Of a stretch of DNA of 21,031 nt, positions 1-8,320 are shown in pieces. Source of the stretch: an uncultured Bacilli bacterium (GTDB lineage Bacteria; Bacillota_I; Bacilli_A; RF39; UBA660); assembly GCA_934131695.1 (NCBI GenBank), contig CAKOZV010000020.1, positions 1 through 21,031 on the forward strand. The letters run 5' to 3'. The notes beneath the pieces were generated by a model. That model worked only from the letters and a program-made list of their open reading frames with translations, was not told the origin of the DNA and searched no databases. Both the position numbers and the translations under genes were made by a program. The stretch's first letter is position 1. Every line of letters starts with the position of its first letter.

Positions 1-2
1 TT

Positions 3-1649
3 GTTTTAGTATTAGTTCTAATGATAGTAGGAATCAGTTATGCAGCTTTTCAGTTTGCAGGACCTGGTAGTAAAGTATCAACTATTACCTCAGGTATTAT
101 GAAAATGAGTTATACTGAGAGTGATAATATTATCAATCTACAAGGAGCCTTACCAACAACAGATGAAACTGGAAAGAAAAGATTAAACGAAGGAGAATAC
201 TTTGATTTTACAGTATCAAGTACAATTCAAGGTAATGCTAATATCAACTGGGAGATAGCTCTAGAGCCAATGCTTTTTAAAAAAATGTTTAATCCAGATT
301 TCGTTAAAGTATATTTAACTGAACTAGACGATGCTGGAAATGAAACACAGGTAGTTGAACCAACAATATTTACGAATCTTGATATGGATGCTAACGAATA
401 TACTGGAAAACCAGCTCGTGTAAAAGGAACTGTGGAAGGAATAGAAGATACAATAGAAATACCAATCCTTACTTTATATTCAACTTCTACCAATAAGAGT
501 TTTAGTAAAAAATATAGACTTAGAATATGGGTAGATGAATCATATAATCCTCAAGGAGATGGAGGTAACTTTGAGTTTGGTACTAAAGTAAATGTTTATG
601 GTAAGGCAGAAGCTCAACGACCATCACTAGCTAACCAAGTATTAGTAGATAATACTGTTCAAGAAACAAAAGCTCATATGTTTAATTATACAAGTGAAGG
701 AGTATCAAGTAATGATGAAACAGATACTAATTATATAACTAATGGGTTATATAGTGCCGAAGATGACGATGGTACTAGTTACTACTTTAGAGGTAATGTA
801 ACAAATAATTATGTACAATTTGGTGAATATCAAAGTGATTATAAGGTTAATGGGGATGGGTATTATAGTTATTCTTCTACTGGAAATATAACAGTGGCCA
901 ATAAAGGGGATGCTATGCTTTGGCGAATATTAAGAGTAAATGGAGACGGAAGTGTAAGACTTATTTATGAAGGACCACAATCTACTAATTCTGGTTTAAC
1001 TGGACCATTTATTGGAAATGGAGATTACAATTCTTCAAGGGATAATCCTAAATATACAGGTTACACATATGATAATGGAACGGACAGTGAAGCTAAAAAA
1101 GTTATAGATAACTGGTATAGTCTTGCTTTTGGAAACAGTGTATATGATAAAATGGTTGTAAAAGGTCGTTTTTGTAGCGACAGTAGTGGTTATAAGTTAG
1201 CCAGTGAATATGGTTCTTCTGATACTAGTACTTATTGGTTTGCTAGTTATGATAGACTATTTCAAGATGAGTTGAATTTTGCTAAGGATAATGCTCCAAC
1301 ATTAAAATGTCCAACAACTAACGAAATTTTTGGTGGAAGTTATAGACTAAAAGCAGGATTGATAACAGGTGATGAATTAACTCTAGCAGGTACAACGGAC
1401 TCCTTTTACAGTAATGAGAATTTTTATTTATATAATGCTAGAAGTTATTGGACAATGACTCCGTCATATTATTACGATAATGGAGCGGGGAATACTTTTA
1501 ATGTCTATGTGACAGTTAGTGTAGGTACTGGTGGAGTAGCCCCTAATAGCAGAGGATACTATCGACCTGTAATAAATGTTAGTAAAGATGCTATTGTTAA
1601 AAGTGGAGATGGTACTAAGGAAAAACCTTATATTTTATCAGGGAATTAA
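3..1649 (+). CDS. Secreted surface protein, TasA/SipW-type N-terminus and DUF6273-like C-terminus (5' partial)
   Basis: The frame is open from the first full codon of the window, and the first residues (VLVLVLMIVGISYAAF) are the end of a hydrophobic export segment. The true start is therefore upstream; the ATG at 21 has no ribosome binding site and sits inside the membrane segment. Next comes a beta-rich region of the kind seen in SipW-dependent TasA/camelysin-like proteins, ending in KKYRLRIWVDES (about residues 161-172, counted from position 21). The C-terminal third has the signature of DUF6273-like domains: LWRILRVNGDGSVRLIY near residue 298, RSYWTMTPS near 475 and YRPVINVS near 520, ending DGTKEKPYILSGN. 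It is probably exported and surface-exposed, and its function is unknown. The domain names come from memory of family patterns, not from a search. A related but broken gene follows downstream. Confidence 0.75.
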   Translation, partial: VLVLVLMIVGISYAAFQFAGPGSKVSTITSGIMKMSYTESDNIINLQGALPTTDETGKKRLNEGEYFDFTVSSTIQGNANINWEIALEPMLFKKMFNPDFVKVYLTELDDAGNETQVVEPTIFTNLDMDANEYTGKPARVKGTVEGIEDTIEIPILTLYSTSTNKSFSKKYRLRIWVDESYNPQGDGGNFEFGTKVNVYGKAEAQRPSLANQVLVDNTVQETKAHMFNYTSEGVSSNDETDTNYITNGLYSAEDDDGTSYYFRGNVTNNYVQFGEYQSDYKVNGDGYYSYSSTGNITVANKGDAMLWRILRVNGDGSVRLIYEGPQSTNSGLTGPFIGNGDYNSSRDNPKYTGYTYDNGTDSEAKKVIDNWYSLAFGNSVYDKMVVKGRFCSDSSGYKLASEYGSSDTSTYWFASYDRLFQDELNFAKDNAPTLKCPTTNEIFGGSYRLKAGLITGDELTLAGTTDSFYSNENFYLYNARSYWTMTPSYYYDNGAGNTFNVYVTVSVGTGGVAPNSRGYYRPVINVSKDAIVKSGDGTKEKPYILSGN

Positions 1650-1774
1650 TATTAGTGATTTATAAAAAATAATTATGATACTTAATTTTTGTACTTTATA
1701 AGAAAATATTTGAATAAATTTTTAATATTTGATAAAACAAATTCAGAAAGATAAGGAAAGTAGGTGCCTGACTC

Positions 1775-1855
1775 ATGAATAATTTAAATTTATATTTAGT
1801 TAACAAGTGTAATTTGCCTTATATTTTCATCGACAATAAAAGCCTTGAAATATAA
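1775..1855 (+). other. Possible 26-codon leader ORF overlapping hairpins
   Basis: An ATG at 1775 is preceded by AGGTG (1762-1766) and opens a 26-codon frame that stops at 1853-1855, inside the terminator hairpin. It contains no run of one amino acid that would suggest classical attenuation. It may be a chance ORF in a 302-base gap (1650-1951). Apart from this ORF and the hairpins, I see only AT-rich sequence in that gap. Confidence 0.25.
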
Positions 1856-1866
1856 GGCTTTTTCTT
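1816..1866 (+). terminator. Rho-independent terminator with an alternative longer stem
   Basis: AAGCCTT (1840-1846) pairs with AAGGCTT (1854-1860) and is followed by a T-rich run. A longer arm, GCCTTATATTTTCA (1816-1829), can instead pair with TGAAATATAAGGC (1846-1858) with one bulged T. The two foldings compete for 1846 and 1854-1858, so this could be either a plain terminator or a switch. Confidence 0.6.
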
Positions 1867-1969
1867 ATTTTATGAGAACGTAAGGTGTTAAGTAATCTAA
1901 CTACTTTCTTTTATAGTGGAGTAAAGCAGTAAAAGTTGTTTTATTCTTTTTGTGTTTGGAGGTAAAAAT

Positions 1970-2600
1970 ATGGAATCTAAAAAAGAAAGTATTATTTTGT
2001 TTAGTGGGATGAGTTATGTCTTTTTAAAGACAAATTTCTTTACAAATAAAACTAGTGTCTTAAAAGTAGAAAATTTGCCATTAATCTTAGATGAAACATC
2101 AGGTGATGATATAACAATGGAAGATGGAACATCAATGTATGATAGTGAGGCTATGAAATAAGCAGATGAAGGCGATACTAGAGTAAATTCTAATTATGTT
2201 AGATATAATCTAGAAAAGATGATAGTGTTTTATAGCTGGCTTCTTTAGAAGGAAAACAGGTGATAGATAAAGAATAATTAATAAAAATCAAAAGATTAAT
2301 TATAAAATGAGGTTATGGTTTGCAAATGATATATCACAGTCAGTTAATATAGTAGGTAAGATGATGGCTCAAGAGTTAGGATTAACTAATGATGAGAAAA
2401 ATATTATTACTAAAATAGTATTTCAAGATTCGATAAAAAGTATTGATAATGAGTCAAAAGTCTGGGATACTTTTGCAGCTAAGAATAAAACAGTAATGGC
2501 AAGATTACTACCTAATACCGAAAATACTACTAATAATACCTTATACATACAATCGGACGGAGAAGTGTTTACTAACTATAATAGTAGTGGTACGTTTGTA
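1970..2600 (+). pseudogene. Decayed surface-protein gene (TasA-like N-terminus, BspA/DUF285-like segment)
   Basis: Translation would begin at ATG 1970, preceded by GGAGG (1956-1960). The first segment (SIILFSGMSYVFLKTNFF, then ENLPLILDETSGDDITMEDG) resembles the export helix and early strand region of TasA-like proteins. It ends at a TAA (2159-2161), but related-looking sequence continues in frame (ADEGDTRVNSNYVRY) to a further stop at 2246. After that the frame changes. The segment from 2307 reads MRLWFAND, which matches the position of RLRIWVDE in the upstream surface gene. It then gives a BspA/DUF285-like stretch (WDTFAAKNKTVMARLLPN, then LYIQSDGEVFTNYNSS). Similarity is lost near 2600, where an opposite-strand transposase remnant begins. 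I infer one gene broken by nonsense and frameshift changes and truncated at its 3' end. An expressed short N-terminal protein (1970-2161) is possible but unlikely. Confidence 0.6.
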
Positions 2601-2603
2601 TTA

Positions 2604-2990
2604 TTAATCATTGATAAAATTGTTGCATTTACATGTTATGAATATTATTTCTAGTTCTTTTAATTTTGATTTCACTATATTAGTTTCTTTCACATTTAAA
2701 CTTCCACCACATTCAGAGCATTTATCAAGTGTATGTTCAATAGTTTCATCTATCTCATCGTCTTTAAAGTAATCTAATTTCGCTATTTTCTTATTTAATA
2801 TGTCTATCTCTTTTTTATGTTCTTTTTCTAGTTTGATTGTCACTTGTTTTACTGTTTTAGTAATTATTGCTTTATGTTTTTTCTTCGATATTTTCTAAGC
2901 ATTTTATTCTATCATTTGCCTTTGATAGTACATATGATAATCTTTTTATTTCTTTTCTTAATTTAAAGTTTTGTATTTCAATTATGATAT
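2604..2990 (-). pseudogene. Transposase N-terminal fragment, IS66-like (decayed)
   Basis: On the minus strand a coiled-coil, lysine- and glutamate-rich stretch is followed by IEHTLDKCSECGGSL. This is the layout of the zinc-finger region of IS66-type transposases (spacer, 'EH', then CxxCG). The open part runs from 2843 to 2604. Similar helical sequence (IEIQNFKLRKEIKRLSYVL) lies upstream to about 2990 in another frame. A six-A run on the coding strand (T6 at 2877-2882) accounts for the break, since dropping one base joins the frames. The catalytic DDE part is absent and no start codon is clear. This looks like an insertion-element relic sitting on the broken end of the preceding surface gene. 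I saw no flanking inverted repeats. The family assignment rests on the finger motif only. Confidence 0.5.
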
Positions 2991-3080
2991 AAAAATAAGA
3001 AAAAATAACCCATTTTCTCCATTATGTCATTTTTGAAACTATAGAACTTAAAAAAATCTTACTTAGTAACCTCTTTTTCT

Positions 3081-3108
3081 TTGTATTTAAATATTTTTGT
3101 GATACAAT
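3081..3108 (+). promoter_or_regulatory. Sigma-A-type promoter for the HerA-like gene
   Basis: An extended -10 (TG, A, TACAAT at 3100-3108) lies 16 bases after a weak -35 (TTGTAT, 3081-3086). Transcription would start near 3115, just ahead of the ribosome binding site. Confidence 0.45.
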
Positions 3109-3136
3109 TATTACAAGATAGGAGTTGGCTTATTGT

Positions 3137-5281
3137 ATGTTTGATAGAATTATTTATATAGGTGATCAAGGTGCTCAAATTAAACTAAAAGATAAAGAAC
3201 ATCTTGCTATGAACTTAATGAATCTACATCTTGTGATTGAAGATGAAAATAAGAAAATATTAGCTGAGGTTGATGACTTACAAGATGATATTGTAAAGGT
3301 ACGCTTTTTAGGTGAGATAGTAGATGGTAGACTAGTAGGTGGTGTTTTAAGAAAACCTAAGATTGATGCTAGTATTAGAGTAATTGAACAAAACGAAATA
3401 CCAATGATAGTAGGGCGTGATGAAGCAGGATACATGTTACTTGGAGTTAGTCCATTCTATAATGACCATCCAGTATATTTAGATGTTAATAACTTCTTTA
3501 GTAATCACTTTGCTATATTTGGTAATAGTGGTAGTGGTAAGAGTTGTGGTATTTCTAGAATTATGCAAAATATGTTTATGGATAAGAGATTATTTCCATA
3601 CAAATCGAATATCTTAATTTTTGATGCATCAGGAGAATATTATAACGCTTTTAAGGACTTAAATAGAATAGATAGTAATTATCATTATAGATTTCTTACT
3701 ACTAATGAGGTTGATGGAGTGGGAGAGCCATTAAGACTTCCTATATTTTTACTTAATGAAACAGATATTGCTTTGCTTTTGCAAGCATCTAGTCATTCAC
3801 AGTTACCAATCATTGAAAGAATGCTAAAATTAGCTAGAATTTTTGCGCAGAGTAGTGATGCTAATAAGTATAAAAACCATTTAATTGCTAAAGCTATAAT
3901 GACTATATTATATAGTAATGAAACTTCTCCACATAAGAGAAATGAAGTATTTTCAATCCTTGCTAGTTGTTCAACACCAGAGTTTAGCTTAGAGTCTCCA
4001 GTACAAGGTATTGGTTATGTTAGAAAGTTTAGAGAGTGTTTCTTAATTGATTCACATGGACAGTTCTCAGAAAGCGTTTTATTAACTGAGTATGTTTCTA
4101 GTTTTATCCATGATGAATTTGATGATTATGAACCTCCTAAAGATTGTTATTATACTCTTGAAGATTTAGAAAAGGCTTTGAACTTTACTCTAATTAGTGA
4201 AGGATGGTTGCGAAATGAAAAGACTTATGCTGATTCAGTAACACTTCGAGTTAGACTTCATTCTTTAATAACATCTGATAATGCTAAGTATTTTTCTAGT
4301 CCTAGTGGTAGATATGAAACTTTAGAAACATATTTATCTAACTTAATAATTTCTAATGGAACAAAATATCAAATTATTAATATTAATCTAGATGATGTTG
4401 ATGATGATTTTGCTAAGGTAATAACTAAAGTATATTCAAGACTTTTATTTGAATTTACTAAGGGATTAAAGAATAGAGCAAGTATTCCATTCCATATTCT
4501 AGTTGAAGAAGCTCATAGATATATTCAAAATGATACTGATAGATTCTTAATTGGATATAATATATTTGAACGTATTGCTAAGGAAGGAAGAAAGTATGGA
4601 TTAATTCTAGGACTTATTTCGCAAAGACCGGTAGAATTATCTGATACAGTTATTTCTCAATGTTCTAACTTCCTAATCTTTAAGATGAACCATCCGGTTG
4701 ATGTTGACTATATTAGAAAAATGGTACCAAATATTTCAGATGATGTAGTAGAGAAACAAAAAACTTTACAATCAGGTACTTGTCTAGGATTTGGTAGTGC
4801 TTTTAAAATACCACTTATTGTTAAGTTAAAGATGCCTGATCCTATGCCTAAGAGTGGTAACTGTGATGTTGTTAATATTTGGAATGGTAAAGGAAATATA
4901 GCTCCTACACCTAGTGTTAGTGTACAACCACAACAGATGGAAACACCTAGACCAAGTTTTGTTACTTCTCAGGGTGGTATACCTGAGGTTAATGGTTTAC
5001 CAAATAACAGTATTAATATGAGTCAAACTCCTAGTGTTCAACAAAATGTTACTGAAGAGGCTAAACCAACTTTTATAACTCCGCAAAATATAGAAGAAGT
5101 TAATAATAGTGTTGGTACTGAATCATCTTCTAATAATCAAGAAGTTCAACAACAAACAAATACTATTACTTTTGGTGTTAATCAATCAATTACACCAATG
5201 CCAGCAAATGATACAATAAGTCCTATTCCAGAAGTAATGCCTGGTAATAATGATGGAAATACTACACCAACTTTTATGTAA
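3137..5281 (+). CDS. HerA/DUF87-family hexameric ATPase with disordered repeat-containing C-terminal tail
   Basis: The start chosen is ATG 3137 with GGAG at 3121-3124; a TTG at 3125 would add four residues but abuts the GGAG. The protein has 714 residues. An N-terminal beta-barrel-like segment (FDRIIYIGDQGAQIKL) resembles the HAS barrel of HerA. It is followed by Walker A GNSGSGKS (residues 129-136) and Walker B ILVEE (454-458), then a sensor-like GLISQRP and the DYIRKMVP region typical of HerA/DUF87. HerA proteins are DNA-translocating motors that in archaea and some bacteria work with the nuclease NurA. No NurA-like gene is in view. The last ~130 residues are rich in Asn, Gln, Pro and Thr and contain three similar motifs (RPSFVTSQ, KPTFITPQ, TPTFM), so they are probably disordered. 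The family call is firm; the cellular role (DNA end processing, translocation or defence) is open. Confidence 0.85.
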   Translation: MFDRIIYIGDQGAQIKLKDKEHLAMNLMNLHLVIEDENKKILAEVDDLQDDIVKVRFLGEIVDGRLVGGVLRKPKIDASIRVIEQNEIPMIVGRDEAGYMLLGVSPFYNDHPVYLDVNNFFSNHFAIFGNSGSGKSCGISRIMQNMFMDKRLFPYKSNILIFDASGEYYNAFKDLNRIDSNYHYRFLTTNEVDGVGEPLRLPIFLLNETDIALLLQASSHSQLPIIERMLKLARIFAQSSDANKYKNHLIAKAIMTILYSNETSPHKRNEVFSILASCSTPEFSLESPVQGIGYVRKFRECFLIDSHGQFSESVLLTEYVSSFIHDEFDDYEPPKDCYYTLEDLEKALNFTLISEGWLRNEKTYADSVTLRVRLHSLITSDNAKYFSSPSGRYETLETYLSNLIISNGTKYQIININLDDVDDDFAKVITKVYSRLLFEFTKGLKNRASIPFHILVEEAHRYIQNDTDRFLIGYNIFERIAKEGRKYGLILGLISQRPVELSDTVISQCSNFLIFKMNHPVDVDYIRKMVPNISDDVVEKQKTLQSGTCLGFGSAFKIPLIVKLKMPDPMPKSGNCDVVNIWNGKGNIAPTPSVSVQPQQMETPRPSFVTSQGGIPEVNGLPNNSINMSQTPSVQQNVTEEAKPTFITPQNIEEVNNSVGTESSSNNQEVQQQTNTITFGVNQSITPMPANDTISPIPEVMPGNNDGNTTPTFM

Positions 5282-5292
5282 ATTTAAAATTT

Positions 5293-5320
5293 AAAGGCTC
5301 TTGTAAAAGATGCCTTTTTC
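5293..5320 (+). terminator. Short terminator hairpin after the HerA-like gene
   Basis: AAAGGC (5293-5298) pairs with GCCTTT (5312-5317), followed by a short T run. It overlaps the promoter of the next operon. Confidence 0.5.
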
Positions 5321-5329
5321 TTGTATAAT
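5301..5329 (+). promoter_or_regulatory. Sigma-A-type promoter of the fmt operon
   Basis: TTGTAA (5301-5306), a 17-base spacer and a perfect TATAAT (5324-5329). Transcription would start near 5336, which rules out the upstream TTG at 5321 as a start codon and supports ATG 5354. Confidence 0.65.
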
Positions 5330-5353
5330 TTAGATAAGATTGGGGTTGATATC

Positions 5354-6565
5354 ATGCCTTTAGAAATATTTAAATTGCCTGAAGTATTAAATCTTCTTCA
5401 TGATACACTAGAGGCTGAAAAGACTATTAATAAAGTATCGGTTTTTTCACCTAATGGTGAGAAGTATGGCTATAATCAATACTCATTAATGATAATAATG
5501 GACTTTTTAGTAAAATATTGTATTGTTATAAAAGATACTAATAACTTTTCTTACTGTATAGAAGAGTTAAAGAAAATGATTAGTAACTATAGTGATCATA
5601 AGGAACTAGTTTTGTGGTCTAATGAATTATTAGGAGAATTAATAAGATTAAAACTTAATTTAACTGATAAGACATCTAGTGAGAATAAAAGGAAAATTCT
5701 ATCATATTTATATGAAGAGTATATTGTTAATGGTTATATGTTTCATAGTTTTCCAAGTGCTTTTAAGGAGTTAGTAGAGGAAAAGGGAATAGATGCTAGA
5801 GATTATTCTTATCCGGTATTTTATATGAAAAAACTTTACTATATTTTTAAAAATCATAAGTATGATGAGATGATTCCTAAATATTTACTTGAAGGAATTT
5901 CTTCTATTTCTATAACGGATTCACCAGCGATGACTTATTATTATGCTTTTAGAAGTCCTCAATATTTTTGTAATTTAGTAGCTACTTCTAAGTATTATAA
6001 AGATAATATTAATTATGATTATGAGGCTTATTATCGTAAAGATATGGATGCTTGTAGAAATAATTTATTACTTTTAGCAAAACACTTAAATATGACTGAT
6101 AAAGAAAAAGACACAGTGATAACAGCATTCGAGAAACAATGGAGTTTATTAGATGCTAGTAACTCATTACCAGAAATAGCTTTTATATCTAGAAAAGATG
6201 TAGGAAAAAATAGTTTAGATGATATAGATGAAATAATTAAGAAATCAAGGTATGAAGATTTAGTTGTTTCTATTGCTAGAATTACTGATAGTAAATATTC
6301 ACATATTAGAAGATATTCTCCTTTATTTCCTCTTAGTTTTACAGTTAAAACTTTTCCTAGTTATAGAGAGATAAAAGCTAATAAGTTTATCGTAAAAAAA
6401 AAGGAAGAAGTAGTAGAGAGAAAAAAAGAAGAACCAGTAATAGTTCCTAAGAGAAGTGAAAGTTATGGTTATGCTTCTATTCTTTCATTATTAGGATTGC
6501 TATTTATTTCTTTAGGATGTACACTATTTATTATATTTAAGTATTATGGAATTGGAGGAGTTTAG
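5354..6565 (+). CDS. Tail-anchored protein of unknown function
   Basis: ATG 5354 is chosen because a TTG at 5321 overlaps the promoter -10 box. The product has 403 residues and I do not recognise it. Most of it appears alpha-helical and soluble, with many Tyr, Lys and Glu residues. Near the C-terminus there is a highly charged linker (VKKKEEVVERKKEE) followed by one hydrophobic segment (ILSLLGLLFISLGCTLFIIF) and a few final residues. This is the layout of a tail-anchored membrane protein facing the cytoplasm. It is the first gene of an apparent operon with fmt and a second membrane protein. Its TAG stop is immediately followed, in the same frame, by the fmt ATG, and the fmt ribosome binding site (GGAGGAG) lies within its last codons, so translation is probably coupled. 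Confidence 0.7.
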   Translation: MPLEIFKLPEVLNLLHDTLEAEKTINKVSVFSPNGEKYGYNQYSLMIIMDFLVKYCIVIKDTNNFSYCIEELKKMISNYSDHKELVLWSNELLGELIRLKLNLTDKTSSENKRKILSYLYEEYIVNGYMFHSFPSAFKELVEEKGIDARDYSYPVFYMKKLYYIFKNHKYDEMIPKYLLEGISSISITDSPAMTYYYAFRSPQYFCNLVATSKYYKDNINYDYEAYYRKDMDACRNNLLLLAKHLNMTDKEKDTVITAFEKQWSLLDASNSLPEIAFISRKDVGKNSLDDIDEIIKKSRYEDLVVSIARITDSKYSHIRRYSPLFPLSFTVKTFPSYREIKANKFIVKKKEEVVERKKEEPVIVPKRSESYGYASILSLLGLLFISLGCTLFIIFKYYGIGGV

Positions 6566-7501
6566 ATGAGTTTAAAAGTAGTATTTATGGGAACACCTGA
6601 GTTTGCTGTTCCTATAGTTAAATTACTAAATGATAGTTATAAAGTAGTAGGAGTAGTCACACAACCTGATAAGATGGTAGGTAGAAAAAAAGTTATGACA
6701 CCTCCTCCTGTTAAAGTTGTTAGTGAAGAGCTAGGATTAAAAGTTTTTCAACCAAGACATATAAAAGAAGAGTATCAACCTATTTTAGATTTAAAACCAG
6801 ACTTAATAGTAACTTGTGCTTATGGACAAATATTACCAGAAGAAATTCTTAATTATCCTAAGTATGGTTGTATTAATGTTCATGCTTCTCTTTTACCTAA
6901 ACTAAGAGGAGGAGCCCCAATTCATCATGCTATAATTGATGGTTATAAAGAAACTGGTATTACTATTATGTATATGTCTAAAAAGATGGATCAAGGTGAT
7001 ATCTTAACTCAAGTTAAAACAGAAATAAAAGATGATGATACTTTAGGTACATTACAATATAAACTAAGTGAAATGGCTAAAGATTTGTTAAAAGCTACTA
7101 TTCCACTATTAATTGATGGAAAAATAGTTCCTCTAAAACAAAAGGAAGAAGAAGCAACTTATGGTTATAATATTTCAAGAGAAGAAGAAAAAATAGATTT
7201 TAATAAAACTTGTGAAGAGATAGATAGACAAGTGAGAGGATTAAATCCCGTACCAGCTTGTTATACAACTCTTGATGGTAAAAGATTAAAGGTCTATGAT
7301 GTTCGTTTTGGTGATAAGTATTATCCAAATACTGAAAATGGTATGATTGTTGATTTTCATCATGATGGTTTTGGTGTTGTTTGTGGTGGTAAAGAGTTAG
7401 TAATAACTGATCTTGCCCTTGAAGGTAAGAGAAGATGTGCAGCTAAAGACTTTTTAAATGGGGTATCAAAAGAAGAATTGAAAGGAAAAGTATTGAGATA
7501 A
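6566..7501 (+). CDS. fmt: Methionyl-tRNA formyltransferase
   Basis: Transfers a formyl group from 10-formyl-tetrahydrofolate to Met-tRNA(fMet) for translation initiation in the cytoplasm. The 311 residues match the usual family length. The N-terminal Rossmann part begins LKVVFMGTPEFAVPIVKLL. The GART-type active site is visible as N104-V-H106 in NVHASLLPKLRGGAPIHHAI, with D142 in MDQGDILTQ. The conserved NPVPACYTTLDGKRLKVY marks the start of the C-terminal tRNA-binding barrel. The gene starts directly after the stop of the upstream gene and uses GGAGGAG inside that gene. Its own TAA is followed at once by the next ATG. In many Firmicutes fmt sits beside def or rsmB; here it does not, and its neighbours are two membrane proteins of unknown function. 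Confidence 0.97.
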   Translation: MSLKVVFMGTPEFAVPIVKLLNDSYKVVGVVTQPDKMVGRKKVMTPPPVKVVSEELGLKVFQPRHIKEEYQPILDLKPDLIVTCAYGQILPEEILNYPKYGCINVHASLLPKLRGGAPIHHAIIDGYKETGITIMYMSKKMDQGDILTQVKTEIKDDDTLGTLQYKLSEMAKDLLKATIPLLIDGKIVPLKQKEEEATYGYNISREEEKIDFNKTCEEIDRQVRGLNPVPACYTTLDGKRLKVYDVRFGDKYYPNTENGMIVDFHHDGFGVVCGGKELVITDLALEGKRRCAAKDFLNGVSKEELKGKVLR

Positions 7502-8239
7502 ATGGAAAAGAAAGAGAAGGAAGATACTAAGAAGGTTATTAAAAACTTATTAAAGTCAGAAAGGGGAAGAGCTATCTTGTTTTTTCTTTTCTATTTTGTT
7601 TTCTTTCTGATTCTAATTCTAATGCTTAGAACAAATCTTAACAATAATAAAAAGGATACTGTTAATGGAAATTCTACTACCAATATAAAGGTTGATTATG
7701 ATTTAAAGAAACTAGAGGAAGGTAATTATCATTTTACAAGAGAAGAAACAAGGAATGGTGTTAAAACTATTTTTACTGGTGAAGCTAATAGTGGAAGAAG
7801 TTCTTTTCTAATGACTAATGATAATGGTATTAAAAACTTTTTCTCTTATAATGATATTTATTTAGAAAAAGAAAATAATAGTTATAAAGTATCAGTTAAT
7901 CCTTATTTATATCCTAGACTTAATGATTATTCTACGATAAAGAAGATACTTGATACTTCTCATTTGAAAGCAAAAACTACTTATGAAAATGGTAATACTA
8001 TTTATCAATATGAGATAAGTTCAACCTCTCTTTTGTCTATTATAGATAATAGGAAAGTGGATTTAGATGATCAGGTTAATCTAATTAATTTAACAATGGA
8101 TGAGAATAAAAATGTAATAGAAATTATTTATCAATTAGATAGTTATCATAGTTATAGTTATAATGTAGTAGAAGCTCTTACTATAAAAGTAGATTATAGT
8201 GATTATGGTAAAGTTAAGGAACTAGAAATACCTGCGTAG
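7502..8239 (+). CDS. Membrane-anchored protein of unknown function
   Basis: The product has 245 residues: a positively charged cytoplasmic N-terminus (1-22), one transmembrane helix (about 23-42, AILFFLFYFVFFLILILML), an Asn-rich linker, then a mostly beta-strand extracytoplasmic domain rich in Tyr, Asn and Ser (for example YHFTREETRNGVKTIFTGEA). There is no lipobox and I do not recognise a named family. The ATG follows the fmt TAA with no gap and in the same frame, with AAAGGAAAAG at 7481-7490 as a weak ribosome binding site. It is therefore probably co-transcribed and translationally coupled with fmt. The stop codon lies inside the terminator hairpin that closes the operon. Confidence 0.7.
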   Translation: MEKKEKEDTKKVIKNLLKSERGRAILFFLFYFVFFLILILMLRTNLNNNKKDTVNGNSTTNIKVDYDLKKLEEGNYHFTREETRNGVKTIFTGEANSGRSSFLMTNDNGIKNFFSYNDIYLEKENNSYKVSVNPYLYPRLNDYSTIKKILDTSHLKAKTTYENGNTIYQYEISSTSLLSIIDNRKVDLDDQVNLINLTMDENKNVIEIIYQLDSYHSYSYNVVEALTIKVDYSDYGKVKELEIPA

Positions 8240-8250
8240 TTCTTTTTCTT
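8216..8250 (+). terminator. Terminator of the fmt operon, overlapping the stop codon
   Basis: AAGGAACTA (8216-8224) pairs with TAGTTCTTT (8237-8245) over 9 bp with one G-U pair, followed by T-rich sequence. The TAG stop (8237-8239) is the base of the downstream arm. Confidence 0.7.
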
Positions 8251-8266
8251 TTAGTAGCAAAATGAA

Positions 8267-8296
8267 TAGACAAAGTAAGTCAAAGTTAGATATAAT
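8267..8296 (+). promoter_or_regulatory. Sigma-A promoter of ffh
   Basis: TAGACA (8267-8272), an 18-base spacer and a perfect TATAAT (8291-8296), about 25 bases ahead of the ffh start. Confidence 0.7.
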
Positions 8297-8320
8297 AGAT
8301 AAGGAAGTGGAGATGAAAAT

